Translations under genes and position numbers: made by a program | Part shown: piece after piece, positions 23,044 through 34,910 of the stretch | Position numbering within the stretch: the stretch's first letter is position 1 | Layout of the letters: every line of letters starts with the position of its first letter | NCBI RefSeq assembly: GCF_022533585.1 | Contig: NZ_CP092827.1 | Location: 4,008,001-4,072,000, forward strand | Origin: Pseudomonas sp. LS.1a | GTDB taxonomy: Bacteria; Pseudomonadota; Gammaproteobacteria; Pseudomonadales; Pseudomonadaceae | Direction: 5' to 3' | DNA length: 64,000 bases | The notes under the pieces: generated by a model | What the model saw: the letters and a program-made list of their open reading frames with translations, nothing else | Databases searched by the model: none | Told to the model about the DNA's origin: nothing

Positions 23044-23811
23044 TTGCGAAGATTACTGGCCTTGCTGTTGCTCTGGACCTCGCAGGGCATGGCCGAACAG
23101 CCGCTGCTGCGCTTTTCCGTGGCCGAGAGCTGGAGCATGCCGTTGGTGCGCATCGAAGGTGACCAGCCGGTTGAAGGCCTGCTGTACGACCTGACGCAGG
23201 CGTTAGCCAAAGAGGTAGGCGCACGCCCTGTTTACCATGTGATGGCCCGCCTGCGCCTGCAGGAGGCCATGGTCCACGGTGATATCGACGTGCGCTGCTA
23301 TGTCAGCAGCCAGTGGTTCGATGACCCTCCAAGGAATTTTGTCTGGAGCATTCCACTGATTCACCAGCGCGACCTGCTGGTCGGCCGCCCGGGCGACAGC
23401 CCCCCGCTATCTCTGCAACAACTGCCACCCCAGGCGATCGGCACGGTGCTGGGCTACACCTATTCGACCCTGCAGCCATTGCTTGACCAGGGCCGACTGC
23501 ACCGTGAAGACAGCCGCAACCAGTTGCTGGTGCTACAGAAGCTGCAGGCCGGGCGGTATCGGCATGCGGTAAGCAACCAGTTATCGTTGCAGTGGTTCAA
23601 CCAGGGCTTGCCGGCGGAACAGCGCCTGCAGCCGCTGGCAGTGCTGGAGGAACAGGACCTGGGGTGCATGGTGCGTAACGACCCGGCGATTCCGGCACAA
23701 GAAGTGTTGCGGGCGCTGGTGCGGATGAAGCAGTCGGGGGAAGTCGAGCGAATTGTGCAGCGCCATGGTGGGGCGGGCTATCCGACCACCATGTCTGTGG
23801 CTCACCCCTGA
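23044..23811 (+). CDS. Periplasmic solute-binding protein, family 3 type, TTG start
   Basis: 255 residues. The best start is a TTG at 23044, because GGAGG (23030-23034 region) sits at proper distance and the reading then opens with a signal peptide (RRLLALLLLWTSQGMAE). The mature part has SVAESWSMPLVRIEG, LLYDLTQALAKEVGARP and the late VLRALVRMKQSGEVERIV helix typical of this family. No permease or ATPase is nearby, as with the protein at 1072-1881. The ligand is unknown. It diverges from dnaX. Confidence 0.75.
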   Translation: MRRLLALLLLWTSQGMAEQPLLRFSVAESWSMPLVRIEGDQPVEGLLYDLTQALAKEVGARPVYHVMARLRLQEAMVHGDIDVRCYVSSQWFDDPPRNFVWSIPLIHQRDLLVGRPGDSPPLSLQQLPPQAIGTVLGYTYSTLQPLLDQGRLHREDSRNQLLVLQKLQAGRYRHAVSNQLSLQWFNQGLPAEQRLQPLAVLEEQDLGCMVRNDPAIPAQEVLRALVRMKQSGEVERIVQRHGGAGYPTTMSVAHP

Positions 23812-23858
23812 TTTCCTGGAATACCGGCAGGCACAACAATCTCGAAGTCGGCGCGATC

Positions 23859-23947
23859 ACTGTGGGAGCGGGCGTGCCCGCGAACACCGGCAACGCCGGT
23901 GCCATCCACCGCGTCGCCTTCTTCGCGGGCACGCCCATTCCCAGAAC
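23859..23947. repeat. REP pair (GCGGGCnTGCCCGC variant)
   Basis: Inverted REPs at about 23859-23884 and 23922-23947 using the GGGCGTGCCCGC core. The right copy has decayed (CCCATTCCCAG). Confidence 0.85.
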
Positions 23948-23974
23948 CGTCCAGAAATCTTGATCCGTTGGCCC

Positions 23975-24463
23975 TCACACCAAAGCCAGCAAATCCGCAC
24001 TCAAGAACAACCCCACGCCAAACACAAAATGCGTAGCCAGGCTCTTCAGGCAGTTGCGCGCCGGCGTCGGCGTCCTCGACGCAAAGAACCCCGCCCCCAT
24101 CGCCGGCTGCATGAAGCACAACGGCGCCACGACGGTCCCCACACCAACAACCAGCGCAGGCAACACTGTAGGCGCCAGTAGCCAACCCTCGCCCACGATC
24201 ACAACCAGCAGCATCGCGAACAGCACGCCGATGGCGTAATGAATCCCCCACCCCAACGCCAGCTCATGCCGGACCGGCTCAGCCTTGGCAATCGCCTGGT
24301 GCCGCACACGCCCGTACAACAGATGCCCCGCCCAACGCCCAACCATGGCGAAGTTCAGCGTGGCGACACCCAGCCGCCTCAACAGCAGCCCCCACAGGTC
24401 CATCATCACCGTGGCGCCAATGCCAATCGGCAAGGCAGCGGAAACCATCGCAGCAAACGTCAT
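23975..24463 (-). CDS. DUF2938 family membrane protein
   Basis: 162 residues with four hydrophobic segments, matching the DUF2938 family: GIGATVMMDLWGLLLRR near the N-terminus, GRWAGHLLYGRVRH, and HYAIGVLFAMLLVV. The function is unknown; these are small inner-membrane proteins. It diverges from a merR gene with an operator between them, so that regulator probably controls it. Confidence 0.8.
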   Translation of the reverse strand: MTFAAMVSAALPIGIGATVMMDLWGLLLRRLGVATLNFAMVGRWAGHLLYGRVRHQAIAKAEPVRHELALGWGIHYAIGVLFAMLLVVIVGEGWLLAPTVLPALVVGVGTVVAPLCFMQPAMGAGFFASRTPTPARNCLKSLATHFVFGVGLFLSADLLALV

Positions 24464-24515
24464 TGAACAAGCCCTCGAAGATTGACGGTCATCACTCTGC
24501 CGCGCAGCATAGAAG

Positions 24516-24531
24516 TTGAAGTCAACTTCAA
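24516..24531. promoter_or_regulatory. MerR-type operator palindrome
   Basis: TTGAAGT-CA-ACTTCAA, a dyad with 7-base arms and a 2-base centre, lies between the divergent DUF2938 and merR starts. This is the usual site form for MerR-family regulators, which bind within an over-long -35/-10 spacer. Confidence 0.75.
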
Positions 24532-24545
24532 GTCAAGGGCCCGAA

Positions 24546-24965
24546 ATGGACATTGCCGACGTCGCCAAACGCACAGGCGTACCCGCCTCGACGCTGCGCT
24601 ACTACGAGAAGAAAGGCCTGCTCAAATCACTCGCCGGACCTGGCCAGCGGCGGCAGTTCGCAGCCGATGTGGCAGACAGGCTGGCGCTGATCGCCCTAGG
24701 CCAGGCTGCGGGGTTTTCGCTGGATGAAGTGGGGGCGATGCTGGTGGAGCTGCAGGTCGACCGGCAGATGCTGATCGCCAAGGCCGACGAACTGGATGCA
24801 CGGATCAGGCGCCTGCAGGCGATGAGCAAGGGCTTGCGGCATGCGGCGCAGTGCCCTGAGGAAGATCACCTGGCATGCCCGAAATTCCAGCGGCTGATGA
24901 AGCTGTCGGCGGCGGGGGTATTGGGCGAGAAGCAGGACAGAACTAAGGCGTTCACTGCAGATTGA
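24546..24965 (+). CDS. MerR-family transcriptional regulator
   Basis: 139 residues from MDIADVAKRT; the ATG at 24546 puts the winged helix at the N-terminus (VAKRTGVPASTLRYYEKKGL). A coiled-coil dimer helix follows (about 75-110). The C-terminal region has two Cys (AAQCPEEDHLACPKF), which might sense a metal or redox signal, but no full SoxR or CueR signature is present. It likely autoregulates and controls the DUF2938 gene through the palindrome between them. The signal is unknown. Confidence 0.88.
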   Translation: MDIADVAKRTGVPASTLRYYEKKGLLKSLAGPGQRRQFAADVADRLALIALGQAAGFSLDEVGAMLVELQVDRQMLIAKADELDARIRRLQAMSKGLRHAAQCPEEDHLACPKFQRLMKLSAAGVLGEKQDRTKAFTAD

Positions 24966-24991
24966 GGTTTTCGGCCCCCGGAAATGGAGGC

Positions 24992-25095
24992 GGCCCCACC
25001 AGCCACACCCCGGCACTCGATGTTCCCGCTATGGCTGCTCCCTTCCGGGCCTGACCAGGTTAACGGGTAATCAATGCGGGGGGACCGATGGGGCC
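24992..25095 (-). ncRNA. ffs: 4.5S RNA (bacterial small SRP RNA)
   Basis: Read on the minus strand, the apical loop AGGCCCGGAAGGGAGCAGCC (about 25033-25052) contains the GGAA tetraloop and the asymmetric loop bound by Ffh. GGCCCC at the 5' end pairs with GGGGCC at the 3' end, and ACCTGGTCAGG precedes the tip as in E. coli. With Ffh it targets nascent membrane proteins. The ends are set from the terminal stem and may be off by a few bases. Confidence 0.92.
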
Positions 25096-25130
25096 ACCAC
25101 TACAAGGCTCGCTGAGCAGCGAGTGGCGCC

Positions 25131-25158
25131 ATTGTACCGGTCTTGGGGGCAGATACAA
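25131..25158 (-). promoter_or_regulatory. Sigma-70 promoter of ffs
   Basis: On the minus strand TTGTAT (25158-25153) and TACAAT (25136-25131) are separated by 16 bases. Transcription would start about 25 bases before the mature 4.5S RNA, so a 5' trimming step is implied. Confidence 0.7.
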
Positions 25159-25224
25159 CCTCTGGAGGAGAAAAAGTCATCATTTCTCAATGACTTGTCC
25201 CGGCCGGGGTGGCCAGGAGCCGCC

Positions 25225-25355
25225 AATTCGCGGGTGAACCCGCTCCTACAGGGGTAGCGCTGACAGCACGACCAGCGCAGGACCTGTGGGAGCAGGCGCC
25301 GCGGTGGATGGCACGGGCTTCGCCCGTGTTCGCGGGCACGCCCGCTCCCACATGG
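25225..25355. repeat. REP cluster between ffs and ligA
   Basis: Three REP-like units at 25227-25252, 25282-25300 (partial) and 25326-25355, in mixed orientation. With ffs and its promoter they account for the whole interval 24966-25370; no further gene was seen. Confidence 0.85.
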
Positions 25356-25370
25356 ACCGTGCAAGGACTT

Positions 25371-27875
<2,505 letters not shown>

Positions 27876-27939
27876 AACAGGCGATAACAACACCCGAACC
27901 GACCAGCACGCCCTCAGGCTGCTCTTTCGTCTGGATCTG

Positions 27940-28830
27940 TCAGCGCTTCTGGGTCAGCGCACGGCGCTCGAACTCGACGATGCGCTGGCGGTAGTGCTCG
28001 ATGGTCTGGGCGGTCAGCACGCTGCGCTGGTCGTCCTTGAGCTCACCGTTCAGTTCATGGGCCAGCTTGCGCGCCGCAGCCACCATCACGTCGAAGGCCT
28101 GCTTCGGATGACGCGGGCCCGGCAGGCCGAGGAAGAAGCTCACCGCACGGGTGCTGAAGTGGTCGATGTCGTCCAGGTCGAACACGCCAGGCTTGACGGC
28201 GTTGGCCATGGAGAACAGCACTTCGCCGTGACCGGCCATGCTCTCGTGACGGTGGAAGATGTCCATTTCGCCGAAGCGCAGGCCGCTTTCCAGAATGTTC
28301 TGCAGCAGCGCCGGGCCCTTGAAGCCGCCCTCGTCGCGGGAGATCACGCTGATCACCAGCACTTCCTCGGCCGGCGGCAGCTCCTTGACGCTGCTGCTGG
28401 CAGGCGCCGCACCATTGCTGCGGGTATTTTCCGCGGCAAAGTCGTCATCGCTTTCGGCAAACAGGTCGGGTTCGCGTGGCTCGGCGCTCAGGTTCAGGTC
28501 ACCCTGCTGCGCATCCGCAGCAGCGGTGGCGCGCTTGCCGCGCTTGTTGGCCTTGGCCGGCTTGGGCTCGCGCTCGCGGTCACGCGCAGAAGCGCTGAGC
28601 GACGGCAGGTCGCTTTCGTCCAGCTCAGGCTCCTTGTGGGTATCCAGCACTCGCGACGGGCCAAGCACTTCGGCATTGCCCTCTTCGTCCGGCAGGTTGG
28701 AATAACTGCGATCCAGACGGAATTTCAACTTGCCTTTTCCGCCGCGCATGCGGCGCCAGCCGTCGAAAAGAATCCCGGCAATGACAATGATGCCGATGAC
28801 GATCAGCCACTCGCGCAGACCGATTTCCAT
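27940..28830 (-). CDS. zipA: Cell division protein ZipA
   Basis: 296 residues from [13 protein letters not shown]. One N-terminal membrane span (about 6-24) is followed by a charged, low-complexity linker (about 30-150) and the C-terminal ZipA domain that binds the FtsZ tail ([20 protein letters not shown] onward). It anchors the Z-ring to the inner membrane. It lies 206 bases after smc, the conserved Pseudomonas order. Confidence 0.95.
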   Translation of the reverse strand: MEIGLREWLIVIGIIVIAGILFDGWRRMRGGKGKLKFRLDRSYSNLPDEEGNAEVLGPSRVLDTHKEPELDESDLPSLSASARDREREPKPAKANKRGKRATAAADAQQGDLNLSAEPREPDLFAESDDDFAAENTRSNGAAPASSSVKELPPAEEVLVISVISRDEGGFKGPALLQNILESGLRFGEMDIFHRHESMAGHGEVLFSMANAVKPGVFDLDDIDHFSTRAVSFFLGLPGPRHPKQAFDVMVAAARKLAHELNGELKDDQRSVLTAQTIEHYRQRIVEFERRALTQKR

Positions 28831-29036
28831 GTAATCCCGTGCCTCTATAAAAATATGCTTGAAAACAAAGGGTTCAAAGCCCTTTAACACGTGGCGCCAA
28901 CTCTATGTTCTGACAGGCGTTTTTACCCACGCAAAAAACGAGTGACATTAAGCTAGCACGACCAAAGACAACTTTACACCGTCTGTCGCACATGGCGGGG
29001 GCATTTCACTACAGAATGTGCCCTTGTCGTCCAGCA

Positions 29037-32000
29037 TCAGGCGTCGACCATGGCCATAGCCTCCTCCACGTCGACGGCAACCAGCCGTGAACAGCCCGGT
29101 TCATGCATGGTCACCCCCATCAATTGATCCGCCATCTCCATGGCAATCTTGTTATGGGTGATGTAGATGAACTGCACGCTTTCACTCATTTCCTTGACCA
29201 GGCGGGCATAACGCCCGACGTTGGCATCGTCCAGCGGCGCGTCGACCTCGTCGAGCATGCAGAACGGTGCGGGGTTCAACTTGAAGATGGCAAACACCAG
29301 CGCCAATGCGGTCAGTGCCTTCTCGCCGCCGGACAGCAGATGGATGGTGCTGTTCTTCTTGCCCGGTGGTCGCGCCATGATCGTCACCCCTGTATCGAGT
29401 AGATCTTCGCCCGTCAGTTCCAGATAAGCGCTGCCACCACCGAAAACTTTTGGGAAAAGTGCCTGTAATCCGGCATTTATCTGATCAAAGGTATCCTTGA
29501 AGCGGTTGCGGGTTTCCTTGTCGATCTTGCGAATGACGTTTTCCAGGGTCTCCAGCGCTTCGACCAGGTCGGCGTCCTGGGCGTCCAGGTAACGCTTGCG
29601 CTCGGACTGCTGTTCGTACTCTTCGATGGCCGCCAGGTTGATCGCCCCCAGGCGCTGGATACGCGCCTCGAGCTGCTCAAGCTCCTGTTCGGTGCCTTGC
29701 TCGCTGGCCTCGGCCTCAAGGGTGGCAAGCACGCCTTGCAGGTCGTAGCCATCGGCCAGCAACTGCTCCTGCAAGGTCTTGCGCCGTACATCCAGGCCTT
29801 GGCACTCCAGGCGCAGCTGCTCCAGCTGGCCGCGCAGCAGTTGAGCCTGCTGCTCGGCCTGGGTGCGGCGCTTCTCGGCGTCACGCAGTTCGCGGTCGGC
29901 CTCATCCATGTGCAGGCGGGCCTGGCGCATTTCCTCGTCGACGCTCATGCGCCGCTCCAGCAGCTCTTCCAGCTTCAGGCGCAGTTCTTCCTGGGGGGCC
30001 TCGCCCTCCTCCAGGTTCAGGCTCAGTTGCTCCTGGCGCTCGGTCAGGCGCGCGGCCTGCTGCTCAAGGCGCTCCAGGGCCTGCCGGGTGGAGTCGTGCT
30101 GGGCACGCAGCGAGCCCAGGCGCACAGCCAGCTGGTGGGCGTGATCCTTGTGCTGGCGGGCCTCCTGGCGCACGCGATCGAGGCTTTCGCGCAGGGTGTC
30201 GCGGCGGGCCATCAACTGCTCGCGCTGCTCGGTGTCCTGGGCCATCAGCTCCAGGGCCTCCTGCAGCAGCAAGCGGGCTTCGCCCAGTTGCTCATGCTCC
30301 AAGGCACGCTGCTCTTCCAGTTCGGCCAGCTCTTCCTGCAGGCGCCGACGGCGCAACTCGACCTGCTCGGCACGCGCACGGCTGGCCGACAGGCTGGCCT
30401 TCAGCTCGCCGTGCAGGCGGTTTTCTTCCTGGGTGCGACGGCGCAGCTGTTCACGCTGTTCTTCCAGCTCCAGCTGCTGCCCGCGCAGGGCCTGCAGTTG
30501 CTGCTCCAACTGCTCCAGCGCCGCTTCCTGCTCCAGTTGCTCCTGGCCCAGGCGCTCGATCTCCTGGCCGCGTGCCAGCACGCCGCCTTCGGCTTCGCCG
30601 CCACGGCGCACCCGCAGGAAATGTCGGCCAACCCAGTAGCCATCGCGGCTGACCAGGCTCTGGCCTTCGCCGAGCGACGCGCGCTGTGCCAGCGCCTGGG
30701 CCAGGCCTTCCACGGGCTTGACCAGGCCCAGCCAGGGCGCCAGGTCGACACGGCCTTCAACCTTTTCCAGCAGGCTGCCGGGCAGCGACGAGCCAGTACC
30801 GCTCGCCACCAGCAAGCGCAACTCGCCCTGCTCCAGGCCGGCAAAATCGAGGTTATTGAAGTCGTCCACCAGCACAGCCTGCAGATCGGCACCGAGCACG
30901 GTTTCTACCGCAAGCTCCCAGCCCGGCTCTACCCGCAACCCTTCAGCCAGCCGCGGCTGCTGCTCCAGGCCCTGGCCCTGCAGCCAGTCCGCAGCACCTG
31001 CACCCGGCTCCAGGGCAGCCTGCTGCAAGGCTTCGAGCGAGGCCAGGCGGCCGCCCAGGCGTTGCAAGTCGCCCTGTGCCTGCTGTTGGGCCTGGGTGGC
31101 CTGTTGCAATTGCTCACGCGCGCCTTCCAGGCGCTCGACCACCTGCTCTTCGGACAGCTGCAACTCTTCCAGCAACATTTCGCTGCTGGCCAGCTGCTCG
31201 GCCAGTTCGAGCATGGCCGCATCCTGCGGGTCGCTGCCCAGCAGCTCACGCTCTTCTGCCAGCTTGCGCTGGCGCTCGGCCTGGCGCTCCAGGCTGGCTT
31301 CCAGCTGCTGCAGGCGCGCCTGCTGCACTTCGGCCTGGCGGCGCGGCTCGGCGGAACGGCTGTTGAAGCTGTCCCACTGCTCCTGCCAGCCGTGCATGCC
31401 CAGCTCGGCCTCTTCAAGGGCGGCGGCAGCTTCTTCGGCAGCGGCCAGGGTCATTTCCTGCTCGGGTTCGAGCATGGCCAGCTCTTCGCCCAAGGTAGCC
31501 AGCAGGGTACGGTCATGGCCCAGGTGCGATTCGGTCTCCAGGCGCGTGCGCTCGGCCTCCTTGAAGTCATCCTGCAACTGGCGCAGGCGCTGCTGGCCGT
31601 GCTGGATGCTCTGCTCGACCCGGGCGATATCACCGGCCACCGAGTAGAAGCGGCCCTGCACCTGGTTGAAGCGCTCGGACAATTCGTGATGGCCATCGCG
31701 CAGGCGCTCGATGCTGGCATCGGCATTGCGCTGCTCGGCCACCAGCGCCTCATGGGACACATCCTGGTCGCCGATCACTGCCTCGCGCTGGCGCACCCGC
31801 TCGTCCAGGTCGCGCCAGCGCAAGGCCGACAGGCGTGCCTTCAGCTGGCGTTCCTGGGCCTTGTATTCGCGGTACTTCTCGGCCGCCTGGGCCTGGCGGT
31901 GCAGGCGCTCCAGCTGGCGCTCCAGCTCTTCGCGCAGGTCGGTCAGGCGCGCCAGGTTTTCCTGGGTGCGGCGGATGCGGTTCTCGGTTTCACGGCGGCG

Positions 32001-32525
32001 TTCCTTGTACTTGGAAATGCCGGCGGCTTCCTCGATGAAGTTGCGCAGCTCCTCGGGCTTGGCCTCGATCAGCTTGGAGATCATGCCCTGCTCGATGATC
32101 GAGTAGCTGCGCGGCCCCAGGCCGGTACCGAGGAAAATGTCGGTGATATCGCGCCGGCGGCACTTGGTACCGTTGAGGTAGTAGCTGTTCTGCCCGTCGC
32201 GGGCGACCTTGCGGCGGATCGAGATCTCGGCGTAGGCGGCATATTCGCCGACCAGGGTGGTTTCGCTGTTGTCGAACACCAGCTCGATGCTGGCCTGGCT
32301 GACCGGCTTGCGGCCACTGGAGCCGTTGAAGATGACATCGGTCATCGACTCGCCGCGCAGGTTCTTCGCCGAACTCTCGCCCATCACCCAGCGCACGGCA
32401 TCGATGATGTTGGACTTGCCACAGCCGTTGGGGCCGACCACGGCCGCCATGTTGCTGGGGAAGTTGACTGTGGTCGGGTCGACGAACGACTTGAACCCGG
32501 CCAGGCGAATGCACTTCAGGCGCAT
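29037..32525 (-). CDS. smc: Chromosome partition/condensin protein Smc
   Basis: 1162 residues. N-terminal ATPase half with Walker A GPNGCGKSN, a coiled-coil arm, a central hinge (about 500-660, GLVKPVEGLAQAL), a returning coiled coil, then the signature LLSGGEKALTALALV and Walker B CMLDEVDAPLDDAN. Smc with ScpAB compacts and segregates the chromosome. The gene is three bases from the GntR gene upstream, so they may share a transcript. Confidence 0.97.
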   Translation of the reverse strand: MRLKCIRLAGFKSFVDPTTVNFPSNMAAVVGPNGCGKSNIIDAVRWVMGESSAKNLRGESMTDVIFNGSSGRKPVSQASIELVFDNSETTLVGEYAAYAEISIRRKVARDGQNSYYLNGTKCRRRDITDIFLGTGLGPRSYSIIEQGMISKLIEAKPEELRNFIEEAAGISKYKERRRETENRIRRTQENLARLTDLREELERQLERLHRQAQAAEKYREYKAQERQLKARLSALRWRDLDERVRQREAVIGDQDVSHEALVAEQRNADASIERLRDGHHELSERFNQVQGRFYSVAGDIARVEQSIQHGQQRLRQLQDDFKEAERTRLETESHLGHDRTLLATLGEELAMLEPEQEMTLAAAEEAAAALEEAELGMHGWQEQWDSFNSRSAEPRRQAEVQQARLQQLEASLERQAERQRKLAEERELLGSDPQDAAMLELAEQLASSEMLLEELQLSEEQVVERLEGAREQLQQATQAQQQAQGDLQRLGGRLASLEALQQAALEPGAGAADWLQGQGLEQQPRLAEGLRVEPGWELAVETVLGADLQAVLVDDFNNLDFAGLEQGELRLLVASGTGSSLPGSLLEKVEGRVDLAPWLGLVKPVEGLAQALAQRASLGEGQSLVSRDGYWVGRHFLRVRRGGEAEGGVLARGQEIERLGQEQLEQEAALEQLEQQLQALRGQQLELEEQREQLRRRTQEENRLHGELKASLSASRARAEQVELRRRRLQEELAELEEQRALEHEQLGEARLLLQEALELMAQDTEQREQLMARRDTLRESLDRVRQEARQHKDHAHQLAVRLGSLRAQHDSTRQALERLEQQAARLTERQEQLSLNLEEGEAPQEELRLKLEELLERRMSVDEEMRQARLHMDEADRELRDAEKRRTQAEQQAQLLRGQLEQLRLECQGLDVRRKTLQEQLLADGYDLQGVLATLEAEASEQGTEQELEQLEARIQRLGAINLAAIEEYEQQSERKRYLDAQDADLVEALETLENVIRKIDKETRNRFKDTFDQINAGLQALFPKVFGGGSAYLELTGEDLLDTGVTIMARPPGKKNSTIHLLSGGEKALTALALVFAIFKLNPAPFCMLDEVDAPLDDANVGRYARLVKEMSESVQFIYITHNKIAMEMADQLMGVTMHEPGCSRLVAVDVEEAMAMVDA

Positions 32526-32528
32526 CGG

Positions 32529-33188
32529 TCAGCCTCGGGCCAACGCCGCCAGCACCAGTTCGCAGCTGCGCTGGCCATAGGCGGTGAGCACCTCGCGAAT
32601 GCGCGGCAGGTCACGGGCGACCACTGCGTCGAGCAGGCGGGCGAACAGGTCCAGGTAGTCGATCATGTTGGCCTGGCGCTGGTCCAGCGACAGGTAGTAG
32701 GCACGGCTCATGGCCGGCTGCAGGTTTTCCACGGTTTCCTGCAGGAACGGGTTGTCGGCGAACGGATAGGCCGCCCGCATGACCGCGAAGCTGTCGGCGA
32801 CGAAGGCCTTGATGTCCAGCTGGTCATGGGCCCGCTGCAGGCGCTGCTGGATCTCCAGGAACGGGCGCAGGTCGGCATCGGTGCGCCATTTTTGCGCAAC
32901 CGCGTTACCCAGCAGGATGTAGAACTCACCCATCAGTGCGCACAGGCTGCGCACACTGCGCTCGTCGAGCACGGTCACGTGGGCACCACGGCGCGGCAGG
33001 ATTGCCACCAGGTGGCGGCGTTCGAGGATCAGCAGCGCTTCGCGCACCGAGCCGCGGCTGACGTTGAGTGCCTGGGTGACCTTCTGCTCCTGGATACGCT
33101 CGCCTGGCGCCAGCTCGCCACGGATGATGCGTTCGGCCAGGTAATCGGCAATCTGCTCGGAGAGGCTGTCCGGGGCCTTGAACGTCAT
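32529..33188 (-). CDS. GntR-family regulator with FCD domain, beside xdhA
   Basis: 219 residues. The N-terminal winged helix (EQIADYLAERIIRGELAPGE, then QALNVSRGSVREALLILER) is followed by an all-helical FCD ligand-binding domain (FYILLGNAVAQKW, HDQLDIKAFVADSF). It is divergent from xdhA with 267 bases between, so control of xdhA is a reasonable inference. The effector cannot be read; purine intermediates are plausible from context only. Confidence 0.88.
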   Translation of the reverse strand: MTFKAPDSLSEQIADYLAERIIRGELAPGERIQEQKVTQALNVSRGSVREALLILERRHLVAILPRRGAHVTVLDERSVRSLCALMGEFYILLGNAVAQKWRTDADLRPFLEIQQRLQRAHDQLDIKAFVADSFAVMRAAYPFADNPFLQETVENLQPAMSRAYYLSLDQRQANMIDYLDLFARLLDAVVARDLPRIREVLTAYGQRSCELVLAALARG

Positions 33189-33364
33189 GGTTTTCCTTCA
33201 AAATCATTGAACTGGGCACAAGTGGCGGATTGTAGCGTACTTGGCCGGTAATCGCGCAGAGGGGCCTGGCGGTTTATTTGACCTGCAAGGCAGCCACGTG
33301 CCCGGCGCGATCTATGCTTGGCATATGGCAATGTGAGCCGTTGGGCAGCGGCACGAGCAATTTC

Positions 33365-33380
33365 CTGACCTTTGAGTCAG
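33365..33380. promoter_or_regulatory. Palindrome B (RutR-like operator) before xdhA
   Basis: CTGAC-N6-GTCAG, perfect inverted arms. It has the layout of the E. coli RutR site (TTGAC-N6-GTCAA) and recurs before pbuG, puuE and the second Tsx gene. It may bind the RutR-like protein at 54164-54775 or the neighbouring GntR protein. Confidence 0.55.
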
Positions 33381-33423
33381 AAAATTATTGACCAGCAGGA
33401 CAGGTCTTGCTTAGAGTCCGCCC

Positions 33424-33431
33424 AACAACAA
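33424..33431 (+). promoter_or_regulatory. Crc/Hfq catabolite-activity motif before xdhA
   Basis: AACAACAA fits AAnAAnAA and lies 24 bases before the xdhA ATG, near the ribosome site. Such motifs let Hfq/Crc block translation when preferred carbon sources are present. Confidence 0.6.
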
Positions 33432-33455
33432 TAAAACCATTGCGAGGCCATCCCC

Positions 33456-34910
33456 GTGATCCAGTTTCTCGTCAACCAGGAATTGCGTAGTGAGCATGCC
33501 CTGGACCCGAACATGACGGTGCTGCAGTACCTGCGCGAGCACCTGGGCAAACCTGGCACCAAGGAGGGCTGCGCCAGTGGTGACTGCGGCGCCTGCACCG
33601 TGGTGGTCGGCGAGCTGACCCAGGACGACCAGGGCAACGACAGCCTGCGCTACCGCAGCCTCAACTCGTGCCTGACCTTCGTTTCGTCGCTGCACGGCAA
33701 GCAACTGATCAGCGTCGAGGGCCTCAAGCACCAGGGCCAGCTGCACAGCGTGCAACAGGCCATGGCCGATTGCCATGGCTCGCAGTGCGGCTTCTGTACC
33801 CCCGGCTTCGTCATGTCGCTGTTCGCCCTGCAGAAGAACAGCAACGGCCCCGACCTGCACCAGGCCCAGGAAGCCCTGGCCGGCAACCTGTGCCGCTGCA
33901 CCGGCTACCGGCCGATCCTCGATGCCGCCGAGCAGAGCTGCCGCCAGCCCTGCCGCGACCAGTTCGACGCCCAGCAGGCGCAGACCATCAGCCGCCTCAA
34001 GGCCATTGCGCCAACCCAGACCGGCGAGCTCAACAGCGGCGACAAGCGCTGCCTGGTGCCACTGACCGTGGCCGACCTGGCCGACCTGTACAGCTCGCAC
34101 CCCGAAGCGCGGCTGCTGGCCGGCGGCACCGACCTGGCCCTGGAAGTCACCCAGTTCCACAAGACCTTGCCGGTGATGATCTACGTCGGCCATGTGGCCG
34201 AACTCAAGCGCATCGAGAAAACCGCCAGCCACCTGGAAATCGGCGCCGCCACCCCGCTCACCGACTGCTACGGCGCGCTGAACGAGGAATACCCCGACTT
34301 CGGTGCCCTGCTGCACCGTTTCGCCTCGCTGCAGATCCGCAACCAGGGCACCCTGGGCGGCAATATCGGCAACGCCTCGCCGATTGGCGACTCACCACCC
34401 CTGCTGATTGCCCTGGACGCGCAGATCGTCCTGCGCCAGGGCGAGCGTCAGCGAGTGATGCCACTGGAAGACTACTTCATCGACTACCGCATCACTGCCC
34501 GCCAGGACAGCGAGTTCATCGAGAAGATCATCGTGCCGCGCGCCACCAGCGACTGGGCGTTCCGCGCCTATAAGGTGTCCAAGCGACTGGACGATGACAT
34601 TTCCGCCGTGTGCGGTGCCTTCAACCTCAGCATCGAAGACGGCGTGGTCAGCGGCGTGCGCATTGCCTTCGGCGGCATGGCGGCAATCCCCAAACGGGCC
34701 CGTGCCTGCGAAGCGGCGCTGCGCGGCAAGCCATGGAACCAGGCGGCCATCGAGCGCGCCTGCCAGGCCCTGGCCGAAGACTTCACCCCGCTCAGCGACT
34801 TCCGCGCCAGCAAGGAATACCGCCTGCTGACCGCGCAGAACCTGCTGCGCAAGTACTTTATCGAACAGCAAACGCCGTACATCGAGACCCGGGTGACCGC
34901 TTATGTCTAA
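33456..34910 (+). CDS. xdhA: Xanthine dehydrogenase small subunit (2Fe-2S, FAD)
   Basis: 484 residues. N-terminal plant-type 2Fe-2S domain with C39, C44 and C47 (EGCASGDCGACTVV), a second 2Fe-2S domain (GSQCGFCTPGF and GNLCRCTGYRPI), then the FAD domain (LLAGGTDLALE, GGNIGNASPIGDSPP). It carries electrons from the molybdenum site of XdhB to NAD+. It overlaps xdhB by 8 bases. A palindrome and a Crc/Hfq motif lie upstream. It belongs to hypoxanthine/xanthine to urate oxidation. Confidence 0.97.
   Translation: MIQFLVNQELRSEHALDPNMTVLQYLREHLGKPGTKEGCASGDCGACTVVVGELTQDDQGNDSLRYRSLNSCLTFVSSLHGKQLISVEGLKHQGQLHSVQQAMADCHGSQCGFCTPGFVMSLFALQKNSNGPDLHQAQEALAGNLCRCTGYRPILDAAEQSCRQPCRDQFDAQQAQTISRLKAIAPTQTGELNSGDKRCLVPLTVADLADLYSSHPEARLLAGGTDLALEVTQFHKTLPVMIYVGHVAELKRIEKTASHLEIGAATPLTDCYGALNEEYPDFGALLHRFASLQIRNQGTLGGNIGNASPIGDSPPLLIALDAQIVLRQGERQRVMPLEDYFIDYRITARQDSEFIEKIIVPRATSDWAFRAYKVSKRLDDDISAVCGAFNLSIEDGVVSGVRIAFGGMAAIPKRARACEAALRGKPWNQAAIERACQALAEDFTPLSDFRASKEYRLLTAQNLLRKYFIEQQTPYIETRVTAYV

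Noticed and set aside
29697..33251. A very long open frame (about 1180 codons) on the plus strand opposite smc
   Set aside because: It is antisense to a clear Smc coding region; high third-position GC leaves the opposite strand free of stops. The translation is low-complexity Leu/Gln/Ala without any recognised domain.
33390..33415. A sigma-54 promoter before xdhA (GG...TTGC)
   Set aside because: The spacing between GG and GC is nine bases instead of ten and the flanks do not match TGGCAC; no enhancer-binding regulator is nearby.
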